Shown here piece after piece: positions 28,478-36,773 of a DNA stretch of 64,000 nt. Under the pieces are notes generated by a model, which did not search any database, was not told where the DNA came from, and saw only the letters and a program-made list of their open reading frames with translations. How positions within the stretch are numbered: the stretch's first letter is position 1; every line of letters starts with the position of its first letter. This stretch comes from Acidimicrobiales bacterium (GTDB taxonomy: Bacteria; Actinomycetota; Acidimicrobiia; Acidimicrobiales; SZUA-35). The stretch lies in contig JAHDDW010000001.1 of assembly GCA_020629155.1 (NCBI GenBank), forward strand, positions 156,454 to 220,453, written 5' to 3'. Both the position numbers and the translations under genes were made by a program.

Positions 28478-28505
28478 CAGTGATCGAGGTCTACACTAAC
28501 CAACC
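28466..28505 (+). promoter_or_regulatory. Promoter and palindromic site of the L12-like gene
   Basis: TTGACT (28466) and TACACT (28492-28497) are spaced 20 nt apart, slightly long, and the -10 lies 8 nt before the ATG, again leaderless. Between them is a perfect 6-2-6 palindrome, GATCACCAGTGATC (28472-28485), placed where a repressor would block the promoter. The binding protein is unknown. Confidence 0.45.
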
Positions 28506-28772
28506 ATGCTGAATAAATTCCGAAGACGATGGTTCTTAAAGAAGCCAGATACCACGACACAATTTGTTTTGAAGACAAAGCAAGTTGGAACTATCTTGCA
28601 AAATAGCAACTACCAAATAAGCAAAGATCCTGAGTTTGAACAAATAGCTACTCTGCTACGTCAGGGGAAAGACATTCTTGCCGCCAAGACCTATCGTGAA
28701 CAAACTGGCTCCAGTCTTCTTGAAGCTAAGCAAACAATAGACTTTCTCAAGGTAGAACTCGACCTGGATTAA
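28506..28772 (+). CDS. Small protein with a ribosomal L7/L12 C-terminal-like domain
   Basis: The 88-residue protein has a basic start (MLNKFRRRWFLKK) and a C-terminal half, QGKDILAAKTYREQTGSSLLEAKQTIDFLK. That half follows the bL12 C-terminal helix pattern (I-x-A-IKxYRExTGLGLxEAKxxV). Stand-alone L12-CTD-like proteins of this size are common in actinobacteria; their role is not established. It overlaps the end of bioF by 26 nt on the opposite strand and lies inside the biotin locus, with an operator-like palindrome upstream. Confidence 0.65.
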   Translation: MLNKFRRRWFLKKPDTTTQFVLKTKQVGTILQNSNYQISKDPEFEQIATLLRQGKDILAAKTYREQTGSSLLEAKQTIDFLKVELDLD

Positions 28773-29943
28773 TGGAAGCTATAGAACTCTGCGTTTGCAC
28801 AAAGTTGGCGCAGGTTTTTAGGGTTACATCAATCTCATTTTTTGTGTTAAACGCGTGCAAACAGAAACGGATTCGTTCGCTTCCTTTGGCGACCGTTGGA
28901 CTAAGGATTGCTTTTGCGAGCACCCCCGCATTGCGCAGCTCGGTTTCTAACTTTTTCGCTACGTGGTTTCCTGGCACAATCATTGCCTGAATTGCTGTTT
29001 CACTGACTAAAAAATGTGGCCGCAAACTAGTGTTTTTCACCACAGCTTCGGTGAAGTAGCCTATGTTTTGAGATAGCTGTTTACGTTCGACTTCTGCGCC
29101 TATCATCCGTTGATGCGCCAACGATATTTCTTGCACCGCAGCTGGTGTTGGCCCTGTCGAATAGATAAACGGCCGACAAAAGTTGATAAGAAACTGCTTC
29201 AGAACCTGATCACCTGCGATCACGGCTCCATGTAAACCAGGCGCTTTCCCAAAGGTATAGACGCAAGCAAAAACTTTTTCTTGCAAACCCAAAGAAGCAA
29301 CAAGCCCCTCTCCCCTGACGCCGATAACACCGATGCTATGCGCCTCGTCAACAATCAGATGCACGCTATAACGGTCGCAAAGGTCAGCCAGCTCTTGCAA
29401 TGGAGCACAATCGCCATCCATCGAAAAAATCGCTTCGGTTACCACGAAGACATTGCCGCTATGCCCAGCCTTGCCATCAGAGATAGATCGAAGTTTTTCT
29501 TCCAAATCAGCCATGTCATTATGTTTGAACCGTCTGCGCTTCGCGAAAGAAAGCTGTGCCCCATCGATAAGCGAAGCATGACAATACTCATCTAGCAGCA
29601 AAATATCGCCTCGCTTCGCGATGCATGAAAGCAACCCAACGTTAGCGATATAGCCGCTAGGAAATAGCAAACCAGCTTCAAAACCATGAAACTGGGCGAT
29701 CGATGTCTCACACGCTTCGATATCCGCCGAATTTCCTGACAAGAGCCGAGACCCACTTGAACCAATTCGATGACCAAGATTTGTCGATGCGTCAAAGACC
29801 AACGGCTTTCTTGCTAACCCCAAATAATCATTTGAATAAAAATCTATATGATCAGCACTATATGGTTCTGCAAGGCTACGAAGCATACCATCGGTTTCAC
29901 GCTTGCCAAGCTGACGAGCCAGCCAACCGCTAGACGCAGGCAT
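28747..29943 (-). CDS. bioF: 8-amino-7-oxononanoate synthase
   Basis: The 398-residue PLP enzyme of the alpha-oxoamine synthase family has the N-terminal FYSNDYLGLA motif, HRIGSSGSRLLSGN, the DEAHSIGVIG PLP-contact motif and the Schiff-base lysine in YTFGKAPGLHGAVI. It condenses pimeloyl-ACP or pimeloyl-CoA with alanine in biotin synthesis. It overlaps bioB by 14 nt, so the two form one unit. No bioA is in the window, so the aminotransferase must lie elsewhere. Confidence 0.94.
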   Translation of the reverse strand: MPASSGWLARQLGKRETDGMLRSLAEPYSADHIDFYSNDYLGLARKPLVFDASTNLGHRIGSSGSRLLSGNSADIEACETSIAQFHGFEAGLLFPSGYIANVGLLSCIAKRGDILLLDEYCHASLIDGAQLSFAKRRRFKHNDMADLEEKLRSISDGKAGHSGNVFVVTEAIFSMDGDCAPLQELADLCDRYSVHLIVDEAHSIGVIGVRGEGLVASLGLQEKVFACVYTFGKAPGLHGAVIAGDQVLKQFLINFCRPFIYSTGPTPAAVQEISLAHQRMIGAEVERKQLSQNIGYFTEAVVKNTSLRPHFLVSETAIQAMIVPGNHVAKKLETELRNAGVLAKAILSPTVAKGSERIRFCLHAFNTKNEIDVTLKTCANFVQTQSSIASINPGRVLP

Positions 29944-30916
29944 TGGCCAAATCTACCGGGACTTCTGTAGGTTCTGCTTCTTTGGGACGCAGACCAAGCA
30001 GCTCAAACAGCGCTTTGTCGTCGCCATAGTCTGGGTTTGGTGTGGTCAACAATTTGTCGCCAGCAAAAATAGAGTTCGCGCCAGCGAGGAAGCATAACGC
30101 CTGATCTGTCGCAGACATGTCATTTCGCCCAGCCGATAAACGCACCACGGTTTTGGGCAGCAGAACCCGAACGGTGGCGATCATACGCAACATATCCCAG
30201 ATAGCAACAGGTTTTTGGTCTTCTAACGGTGTTCCCTCGACTGCGACAAGAGCATTTATAGGCACTGATTCTGGCGGCTCTTCAAGGTTGCAAAGCGTTG
30301 CGATTAAACCAATTCTGTCGTCATCGGTTTCACCCATGCCAATAATGCCGCCGCTACAGACGGTGACACCTGTTTTTCGAACGTGCGCTAGCGTGTCGAG
30401 GCGATCTTGATAGTTGCGAGTAGAAATAATCTCGTCGTAATAGTCGCTTGAGGTATCAAGATTATGGTTATACGCATAGAGGCCAGCGTCAGCGAGTTTT
30501 TGTGCTTGTGTTTCGCTCAACATACCAAGCGTGCAGCACACCTCTAGACCAAGGCTGTTCACTTCGGTCACCATTTCTAAGACACGATCAAAGTCTTTAT
30601 TGTCTTTCACCTCACGCCAGGCGGCGCCTATGCATAGCCGTGACGAGCCAGCGGCTTTCGCTTCACGAGCTTTAGCCATCACCTGGTCAAGCTCCATCAG
30701 CTTGTGAACATCAACATCGGTCTGATAGCGGGCAGCTTGCGGACAATAGGCGCAATCTTCTGGGCACGCACCTGTTTTGATCGAAATGAGCGTGCTGACT
30801 TGCACTTCGCTCGGATCGTTATGTTTGCGGTGAACTGTTGCGGCTTCAAAAAGCAAATCCAGAAGAGGCGTATGGTAAAGAGCAGCAACATCTTGCAGCG
30901 AAACGTTTATCGACAT
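29930..30916 (-). CDS. bioB: Biotin synthase
   Basis: This is a radical-SAM enzyme with the BioB cluster motif TGACPEDCAYCPQ, later VCCTLGMLSE, YNHNLDTS and the RLSAGRNDMS segment that ligates the auxiliary 2Fe-2S cluster. It inserts sulphur into dethiobiotin. The track ORF starts at 30991, but the first 25 residues do not match the family; the ATG at 30916 (MSINVSLQDVA, 328 residues) has a -10 box 7 nt upstream and was chosen. A start at 30928 is also possible. Confidence 0.95.
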   Translation of the reverse strand: MSINVSLQDVAALYHTPLLDLLFEAATVHRKHNDPSEVQVSTLISIKTGACPEDCAYCPQAARYQTDVDVHKLMELDQVMAKAREAKAAGSSRLCIGAAWREVKDNKDFDRVLEMVTEVNSLGLEVCCTLGMLSETQAQKLADAGLYAYNHNLDTSSDYYDEIISTRNYQDRLDTLAHVRKTGVTVCSGGIIGMGETDDDRIGLIATLCNLEEPPESVPINALVAVEGTPLEDQKPVAIWDMLRMIATVRVLLPKTVVRLSAGRNDMSATDQALCFLAGANSIFAGDKLLTTPNPDYGDDKALFELLGLRPKEAEPTEVPVDLANACV

Positions 30917-30929
30917 GGTATCCACCATA
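30917..30929 (-). promoter_or_regulatory. -10 box of bioB-bioF (leaderless type)
   Basis: On the minus strand TATGGT is followed by 7 nt and the preferred bioB ATG. The remaining 140 nt up to the divergent lipoprotein gene show no clear BioQ- or BirA-type box. Confidence 0.4.
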
Positions 30930-31070
30930 GCGACCATGCAGCCTGCTCGACACTGTGACAGATGAAGCGAAGTCATAGAAGTGCACGCCACCCAAACACA
31001 AGGTAGTTAAAATTAGAACTAGTTGTTATGCTTGTGGAGTCCCGCCAGAGACGATCAATCGAAAGAAGAC

Positions 31071-31592
31071 ATGAAAAAATCTCTCCCTCTGGCGATTTTG
31101 TTCGCATTGTGTGCGGCCGCTTGCAGCAGCGGTCAAGAAAGTACAGCCTCTACAACTACAAACTCCGAGCAAACAACGACCGCTGTGACCATTAGCGATC
31201 AAACAGCGCCAACAGTGCCACTTGACGAATTTGTTTCGCCTACAACCGGAAATCTAGAAACCCATGCAGCTGTCGATGTGCTCGCCAAGCAACTGGTCGA
31301 AGCTTGGTGGTACCCGACAACACCGACGACCTATAGCCAACTCGCAGACGATTTAGAAACTAAGGGCTTAATCACCACAGACCTTGCAACACAATGGCGC
31401 ACACAAGGATCACAAACAATAACGCCAGCACCAGAAACCACAGAAATCATCAAGATGTGGACAGTACGAGCAGCTGAAGATAACGCGACGTTTCAAATCT
31501 CTGCACTCACCGAAGGGGCAACAGAGGAAACGCTAACATTTATTGAATTTGTGCAAATAGATGACTCATGGAAAGCGAGCGAAATAGCATGA
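31071..31592 (+). CDS. Secreted lipoprotein, Thr-rich linker
   Basis: The 173-residue protein starts MKKSLPLAILFALCAAACSSG, a type II signal peptide with lipobox CAAAC. A Ser/Thr-rich linker follows (STASTTTNSEQTTTAV) and then a small domain (about 110 residues) with no family I recognise. The ATG at 31071 was preferred to the track start at 31023 because it follows a GAAAGAAG ribosome-binding site and gives a clean signal peptide. It overlaps the next gene by 4 nt, so it probably works with the M15 peptidase in the cell envelope. Confidence 0.8.
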   Translation: MKKSLPLAILFALCAAACSSGQESTASTTTNSEQTTTAVTISDQTAPTVPLDEFVSPTTGNLETHAAVDVLAKQLVEAWWYPTTPTTYSQLADDLETKGLITTDLATQWRTQGSQTITPAPETTEIIKMWTVRAAEDNATFQISALTEGATEETLTFIEFVQIDDSWKASEIA

Positions 31593-32608
31593 AAAAAATC
31601 GTTCAGCTTATTACCGCAGCCGCTCTGATCGCTGCAAGCGTCGTCATAGCAAACCCACCGCAAGCATCAGCACACACCCCAAGTTGTGGAGATCATCGCA
31701 ACACAAATCAAAGTTTTGCGCTCAATAGAAGACAAAGTTTAACAGGCGAACAAGTCGGCAATGCACGGCTCATCATGGGTATCGCCAAAGAACGAGGCTT
31801 AACAAAACAGGCGGCACAAGTTGCCATTACCGCTTCAATCCAAGCTTCTTCGCTCCGTAATTCGCCTGGAAATACCAACGGGCTTTTCCAACAAAGCAAA
31901 CGCTATTACCCTGGCGTCGATGTTTCGTCTCCTCGCAGCGCAACAAACGCCTTTTTTGATCGCCTCACTCGTGTGCCTCGCTGGCAGTCACGGTCCTTAT
32001 CGCAAGCTGCTCAATCGGTGCAGTTCGCCCGATCAGCTAACTCATTCACAAAGGGCGAGCCACTCGCCAAAGCAATCACTGACAAATGGTGGAACAACAG
32101 CGCCAACCCAACGACATGCCCAACAGACGGTGCAAGCAGATCAACCCAGACGCAGCAAACCAGTACCCAATCACAGAAATCGACGACCCAACGACAGGTT
32201 ACTAAGCCACCTATTCTAAAAATTAGAAACACTCGACGGGTTTCTGTTAACGGCATTGTGGTTGACAGATCTATCGGAACAAACTTGCAGAATCTTCTCG
32301 TCGCAGCGAAACGCGACGGTCTTAACCTGTCAGGTTTCGGCTGGCGCGATCCGGCAAGACAAATTGCTTTGCGCAAACAGAACTGCGGCACAAGCAATTA
32401 TTCCATTTATAGAAAATCACCAAGCTTATGCAGCCCACCAACGGCTAGACCTGGAACATCAAATCATGAAAAAGGTTTAGCGGTAGATTTCAGAAACTGT
32501 AGCACTCGCGCGACCCGATGCTACAAATGGCTTAATAGAAACGCCGCAAAGTTTGGTTTGAGAAACTTGCCATCCGAGCCATGGCACTGGAGCACAAACG
32601 GCCGCTAA
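31589..32608 (+). CDS. Secreted D,D-carboxypeptidase-like protein (M15 family)
   Basis: The 339-residue protein has a signal peptide (MKKIVQLITAAALIAASVVIANPPQASA) and an N-terminal helical domain with the AAQSVQFARSANSF pattern found in actinobacterial cell-wall hydrolases (about residues 55-160). A Gln/Thr/Ser linker precedes a C-terminal M15B/VanY-type domain. Zn-ligand motifs are intact: TSNHEKGLAVDF (His and Asp) and EPWHW (catalytic Glu and His). It should cleave peptidoglycan stem peptides. Translation is coupled to the lipoprotein gene by ATGA. Confidence 0.87.
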   Translation: MKKIVQLITAAALIAASVVIANPPQASAHTPSCGDHRNTNQSFALNRRQSLTGEQVGNARLIMGIAKERGLTKQAAQVAITASIQASSLRNSPGNTNGLFQQSKRYYPGVDVSSPRSATNAFFDRLTRVPRWQSRSLSQAAQSVQFARSANSFTKGEPLAKAITDKWWNNSANPTTCPTDGASRSTQTQQTSTQSQKSTTQRQVTKPPILKIRNTRRVSVNGIVVDRSIGTNLQNLLVAAKRDGLNLSGFGWRDPARQIALRKQNCGTSNYSIYRKSPSLCSPPTARPGTSNHEKGLAVDFRNCSTRATRCYKWLNRNAAKFGLRNLPSEPWHWSTNGR

Positions 32609-32650
32609 ACATAGCGCCATAGACGCACCACGTAGTAGAATCTACTCCTA

Positions 32651-32909
32651 ATGAGTTACAGCTGGGACGCCTTATCAAAGCAAGAAGTAACGTTCTTGTT
32701 TTCCTCCGTGCCTTTGGAAGGATGCACTCTTTGAGTCGAACGGTTGCCACTACTTGATGCCAGAAATACAGATGCTTTTCAAAAGCAAAAACATACGACC
32801 TAAAGACCAGCAAGACGCAGCATTTGTTCTCCCCAAACTCAATCTACGGCAAAGCACATGGCTCAAAAAATATTTACCGAAGGACCACCTTTGGCATACA
32901 TTATTTTGA
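32651..32909 (+). pseudogene. Nucleotidyltransferase-like gene remnant
   Basis: The 425-nt gap after the M15 gene holds two reading-frame pieces. The first (MSYSWDALSKQEVTFLF, stop soon after) resembles the N-terminus of aminoglycoside-nucleotidyltransferase-like proteins. The second (YLMPEIQMLFKSKNIRPKDQ followed by DAAFVLPKLNLRQSTWL, ending at 32909) matches their C-terminus (PExxLLxKAKxxRPKDxxD-F-x-x-LP-L). The catalytic middle part is missing, so this is an internally deleted pseudogene. Nothing else is seen in the gap. Confidence 0.55.
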
Positions 32910-33033
32910 AACTACCCTTAAACAGGATTATTTTTAAAATCGATGGGTTTGTTGACAACACTTTAAACCTTGTTCTAAGTGATGGCCCCACTTGTGTTCA
33001 GCGCATTCTTTAGTAGCTAAATATGATAGTATT

Positions 33034-33330
33034 CTACGGCATTGGAAGAATCTTAATGTTTCTCAGTTCAATAATTTCTTGACGATTGAGCCTTGCTTCG
33101 ATAGCGAACAAGGCTGGAATAGATTTAAATTGCCCCAGCACAACTCGTATACGTGGATCATCTGAATTAGGTTTTTCTAAAGCATCCCACTGATGAGAAA
33201 ACTCTTTCCTTACTTCTTCAAGAATTCCAAGAAACTCTGCTTCGACCTCAATCGAACCTGCGACTTCTTCCAATGCGAAACTCAATCTGTTGTAAAGAAT
33301 TGGGTTTATTCTCGTAGCCCGCCTGCTCAC
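33034..33330 (-). CDS. Small hypothetical protein, second of a coupled pair
   Basis: A 98-residue helical protein (MSRRATRINPILYNRLSFALEEVAGS ... FKSIPALFAIEARLNRQEIIELRNIKILPMP) with no recognised family, membrane segment or cysteine. It starts within the last 4 nt of the 83-residue gene upstream, so both are made together. The pair lies in an accessory-looking stretch between a nucleotidyltransferase pseudogene and a DUF4143 ATPase on the other strand. A toxin-antitoxin-like arrangement by size and coupling is conceivable but unsupported by any motif. Confidence 0.6.
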   Translation of the reverse strand: MSRRATRINPILYNRLSFALEEVAGSIEVEAEFLGILEEVRKEFSHQWDALEKPNSDDPRIRVVLGQFKSIPALFAIEARLNRQEIIELRNIKILPMP

Positions 33331-33578
33331 TGCTTGCGAAGTTCTAAGTCATCCTTGAGCATTGAGTCCATTGCATTTCTCAAAACATCTTGCACAGAAG
33401 CAGACTCAGCATCTAAATCTCGAATGAATCTCACACCATTCCTATGCATTCCTGAGCCGATTGCTTTACCGTACTCTGCATCAACGTTTTTTTTCAACTC
33501 ATTCACTTCTTTTTTGAGAGCATCAACTTCTGACTTTGATGCCAAACCGAGCAAACTCAAGGCATTCATACTAGCCAC
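33327..33578 (-). CDS. Small coiled-coil protein, first of a coupled pair
   Basis: The 83-residue protein begins MASMNALSLLGLASKSEVDALKKEVNELKKNVDAEYGKAI. Residues 14-35 form a heptad coiled coil, so oligomerisation is likely. A charged helical C-terminus (SASVQDVLRNAMDSMLKDDLEL) follows. No family recognised. A GGAG-like sequence (AAGGAGTGGC) precedes the ATG. It overlaps its partner gene by 4 nt. Confidence 0.6.
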   Translation of the reverse strand: MASMNALSLLGLASKSEVDALKKEVNELKKNVDAEYGKAIGSGMHRNGVRFIRDLDAESASVQDVLRNAMDSMLKDDLELRKQ

Positions 33579-33769
33579 TCCTTAACAAATCAGACTTCAT
33601 AGTACGATTCTAACACATACAACCTGCAGAACATTCTCCTCATTTATTCACCTTTCGAGATGCCTTCCTACGCTGTATACATATTACCCCTTACATTACA
33701 TGTCGCCAAAATCATGCAACAAGCGAATGACACTAAATAATTAGTATCATTCAAAATCAATAACCTCCT

Positions 33770-33824
33770 AAAATAACCCCCATCTTTTGGGTAGAAGCTC
33801 CCAAAACAACCCCCCTATTTTGGG
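33770..33824 (-). repeat. Paired C/G-tract iterons upstream of the first DUF4143 ATPase gene
   Basis: Two related 22-bp units, AAAATAACCCCCATCTTTTGGG (33770-33791) and AAAACAACCCCCCTATTTTGGG (33803-33824), start exactly 33 bp apart. On the minus strand the second contains TAGGGGGGTTGTTTTG, close to the motif TAGGGGGGTGTTTTG that is duplicated with the same 33-bp period before the paralogous gene at 43192. A -10-like TAGAAT follows at about 33834. The rest of the 292-nt gap is AT-rich without features. Confidence 0.6.
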
Positions 33825-33870
33825 CAGTTAATGGTAGAATGTTTAAGAGTCCTGAACAGAAAGCACGACC

Positions 33871-35238
33871 ATGTACTTACTAAGGCAAGAAATCCAGACA
33901 TTGCTTGAATGGCATAGCAAGCAACGCAGAAAACCTCTACTCATTAGAGGAGCAAGACAGGTCGGGAAGACCACACTAATTAGAAATTTTACAGAGCACG
34001 CTAATTTAGATCTAATAGAAATTAATCTGGAACGCAACCCTAAGTATTTGAAAGTGTTTGAGACTTTTGATCCATCAGAAATAGTAAAAAATATCGAATT
34101 GCTATCTGGACGTTCCTTTACTATCGGGAAGCCATTGTTATTTATAGACGAAATTCAACAGTCTCCCAAGGCCATTCAAAGTCTCAGGTACTTCTATGAA
34201 GAAATGCCAGAACTTCCCATAGTCGCTGCTGGCTCCCTGCTGGAATTCACCCTTTCTACAGCAAATTTTTCTATGCCAGTAGGTCGAATTGAATACATGC
34301 ATATGGGACCGCTAGAGTTCTCTGACTACCTTTTGAGCCAAAACGAATCGGTCCTAGCTGACTATATCGAATCTGCTGACTTACCTGAGTTGCTTTCAAT
34401 AGCTGACCCTGTGCACAATACGTTACTTGACCATCTCAAAAACTACTTTTTTATTGGAGGAATGCCAGAAGCAGTCGCAGCTTTCTCTGAGGGAGCTGAG
34501 CCACAAGATATCACTGCAATCCACAACAGTATCCTTGCTACCTACAGAGACGACTTCGGCAAATACAATACAAGATTAGACCGCAACAAGATTACTCTGG
34601 CATTTCAGACGCTACCTAGCCTGGTAGGCGAGCAAATAAAATATTCACACATAAGCAACCAGTACAAATCATCGCAAGTGCATGAAGCCATAATGCAGTT
34701 AAGGATGGCTCGTGTGGTTCATCTTGTTAGACGATCAGCTAGCAACGGGGTTCCGCTTGCTGCAGAAGCTACAGAGAAGCGGTTTAAAACTGTTTTCATA
34801 GATATCGGTCTTGTTAACGCGACGTTAGGGCTACGTTCCTCCTCGTTTGAAGACAAAGACCTTACTGTCGTCAACAAAGGTGCCTTGGCCGAGCAATACA
34901 TAGGACAGCACCTTGCTTACATGCATGAATATTTTAGAGAGCCAGAGCTTTTTTATTGGGCTAGAGACGCTAAAGGGGCTTCATCTGAAGTTGATTTTGT
35001 TGTTAATTATGGCAGTCAAGTCATTCCCGTAGAGGTAAAGGCTGGCAAGTCTGGTTCTTTGAAGTCTCTTCACTGGATATTAGCGACGAAGAAGTTGCCT
35101 TTAGGGGTTAGGTTCGATGCCAATACACCTAGTTTCATGAAGACAGGATCTTTAGACGCTTCTGGCAAAAGAGTAGAATACGATTTACTTTCGTTGCCTC
35201 ATTACCTCGTTGGGCAGCTCCATCGCTTACTGAACTAA
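33871..35238 (+). CDS. AAA ATPase with C-terminal DUF4143 (paralogue 1)
   Basis: The 455-residue protein has Walker A IRGARQVGKTTLIRNF (about residues 28-43), Walker B LLFIDEIQQSP, a sensor-like VAAGSLLEFT and MPVGRIEYMHMGPLEF. The C-terminal part has the PD-(D/E)XK-like SEVDFVVNYGSQVIPVEVKAG (Asp ... Glu-x-Lys). This is the archaeal-ATPase-like AAA plus DUF4143 family, widespread, often multicopy and of unknown function. It has the same length and order as the protein at 43192. Paired G-tract iterons lie upstream of both. Confidence 0.9.
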   Translation: MYLLRQEIQTLLEWHSKQRRKPLLIRGARQVGKTTLIRNFTEHANLDLIEINLERNPKYLKVFETFDPSEIVKNIELLSGRSFTIGKPLLFIDEIQQSPKAIQSLRYFYEEMPELPIVAAGSLLEFTLSTANFSMPVGRIEYMHMGPLEFSDYLLSQNESVLADYIESADLPELLSIADPVHNTLLDHLKNYFFIGGMPEAVAAFSEGAEPQDITAIHNSILATYRDDFGKYNTRLDRNKITLAFQTLPSLVGEQIKYSHISNQYKSSQVHEAIMQLRMARVVHLVRRSASNGVPLAAEATEKRFKTVFIDIGLVNATLGLRSSSFEDKDLTVVNKGALAEQYIGQHLAYMHEYFREPELFYWARDAKGASSEVDFVVNYGSQVIPVEVKAGKSGSLKSLHWILATKKLPLGVRFDANTPSFMKTGSLDASGKRVEYDLLSLPHYLVGQLHRLLN

Positions 35239-35294
35239 GCGCAAACTGGCTATTACCAGCTGTATAGCCTTAATTCTATACCTCAGATAAGCAT

Positions 35295-36773
35295 CTATAA
35301 TCGATTAAGACCAGCTAGTGCGCCTTCTAGAGAGCGGACTGCGACGCGAATCGCTGAAACCAAATCGTGGCTCACCAGCGGATTTTCTGCGAGGCGTCGC
35401 CACTTTGTCAACGCCGCACTTAGCTGAGCTGTTATCTGCTCGTCAGTAGCGTCTTGGTCAAGTTCAAGCCGCTGCCACAACTCAGTGCCTGATGAACCTA
35501 GCACCTGTTCTAGCGAACGCAAGTCTGCTTCTTTGCCTTGCAACCAGCCAGCACGCAACGCTGCAATAGCTGCAAGCTCGTTAAAAGGATGTGCATTGCT
35601 AACAATGCGCTCAGTCTCAGCCGAAAGCCAATCAACACCATCGATATGTGGGTTCTCGGCACAAAGCCGTTCGACGCAAAGCAACGCAGACCGAGCTTTA
35701 AGCACCTCAGCTCGACCAACAAACAACGTCTCTAACGCTTGCCGTAATGTTTCGACACCTGAACGCTCAGACAACGCCTGTGCCAAAGCCGAACTTGTCG
35801 ACACGCTTTGTGACCGCAACATCGCCAACGCTTGACGAATACCATACAGCCCAAAGCGATCCAACAACTCTTTACGCTCTAATGATGTAAGGGGCGTGCC
35901 TGGATCGGCTTCAACAAAACGGTCCACAGACAAAAGATGTGGTTCTAACTCACGTGTCGGCGTTTCAGCTAACGCTTGCAGCCAACCAAATTCGCGCTCG
36001 GTCATCGTCGCTGCCGTCTCGGCCAGCAAACCAGCAACAGGCAAAACAAGTTGCACAAGGCGGCGAAGTTTCTTATCATCGCCATAGCGTTTAGCAATCT
36101 TGCGAGCAGAAGCCATCGCGTCAACCCGGCCGCCTGCTATCTCATCGGCACGAGCCAAAATAGCGACCGCATTGACCGGGTTTGGCTGCGACGCAGCGTT
36201 GTCATGAAATGCTTCAAGCAAAGAAATATCTGACGCATGGATATGTTTCATCAGATACAGCACCGCATCAGCAGGCGTGTCAGTATCTTGCGGGTCGAGA
36301 AAGTCAAACGTTTTTTTCTCTAGCTGCGTCGACAACGTATCAACACCTGGCGTGTCGATAAGCGTGAGTCGAGCCAAACGTTTTGACGGCCACGTAACAA
36401 CTAGTTTGTCAACCTCGGTCGGCGTTCGGCCGCCTAAATCAATATCAATAGCGCTGTCTTCTCGGCTGAACAGCGCACGGACAGGTGCATCAGCTTTTTT
36501 TGCATACAAATCAACACCATACCCATCGCCGTTGCGATACCACGTCACCACCTTTGTGCATTCACTTGTATCTGTAGGGGCCAAACGATCGCCGACCAAC
36601 GCATTCAGCAGCGTCGATTTGCCGGCTTTCACCCTTCCAGCAATCGCGACACGCAACGGGCCATCGAAACGTTGCTGGGCAGCAACAACATCTCTACATG
36701 CTTGCGCACTAGAAGAAAAAACTTTTTCAGCTTCAGCAAGCAGCGCTTGCGTCTGTTCTATCAACTGGCTCAT
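35295..36773 (-). CDS. Dynamin-like GTPase, IniC-like position
   Basis: The 492-residue GTPase has P-loop GRVKAGKSTLLNALVGD (about residues 46-62), a switch Thr in PTDTSECTKVV, G3 LTLIDTPGVDTLS and a G4-like ILARADEIAGG, followed by a long helical stalk region with no clear membrane segment. It follows the 602-residue dynamin-like gene with a 4-nt overlap. Such side-by-side pairs occur in actinobacteria (mycobacterial IniA/IniC), where they remodel or repair membranes under cell-wall stress. The assignment to the Ini pair is by analogy, not by close identity. Confidence 0.8.
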   Translation of the reverse strand: MSQLIEQTQALLAEAEKVFSSSAQACRDVVAAQQRFDGPLRVAIAGRVKAGKSTLLNALVGDRLAPTDTSECTKVVTWYRNGDGYGVDLYAKKADAPVRALFSREDSAIDIDLGGRTPTEVDKLVVTWPSKRLARLTLIDTPGVDTLSTQLEKKTFDFLDPQDTDTPADAVLYLMKHIHASDISLLEAFHDNAASQPNPVNAVAILARADEIAGGRVDAMASARKIAKRYGDDKKLRRLVQLVLPVAGLLAETAATMTEREFGWLQALAETPTRELEPHLLSVDRFVEADPGTPLTSLERKELLDRFGLYGIRQALAMLRSQSVSTSSALAQALSERSGVETLRQALETLFVGRAEVLKARSALLCVERLCAENPHIDGVDWLSAETERIVSNAHPFNELAAIAALRAGWLQGKEADLRSLEQVLGSSGTELWQRLELDQDATDEQITAQLSAALTKWRRLAENPLVSHDLVSAIRVAVRSLEGALAGLNRL

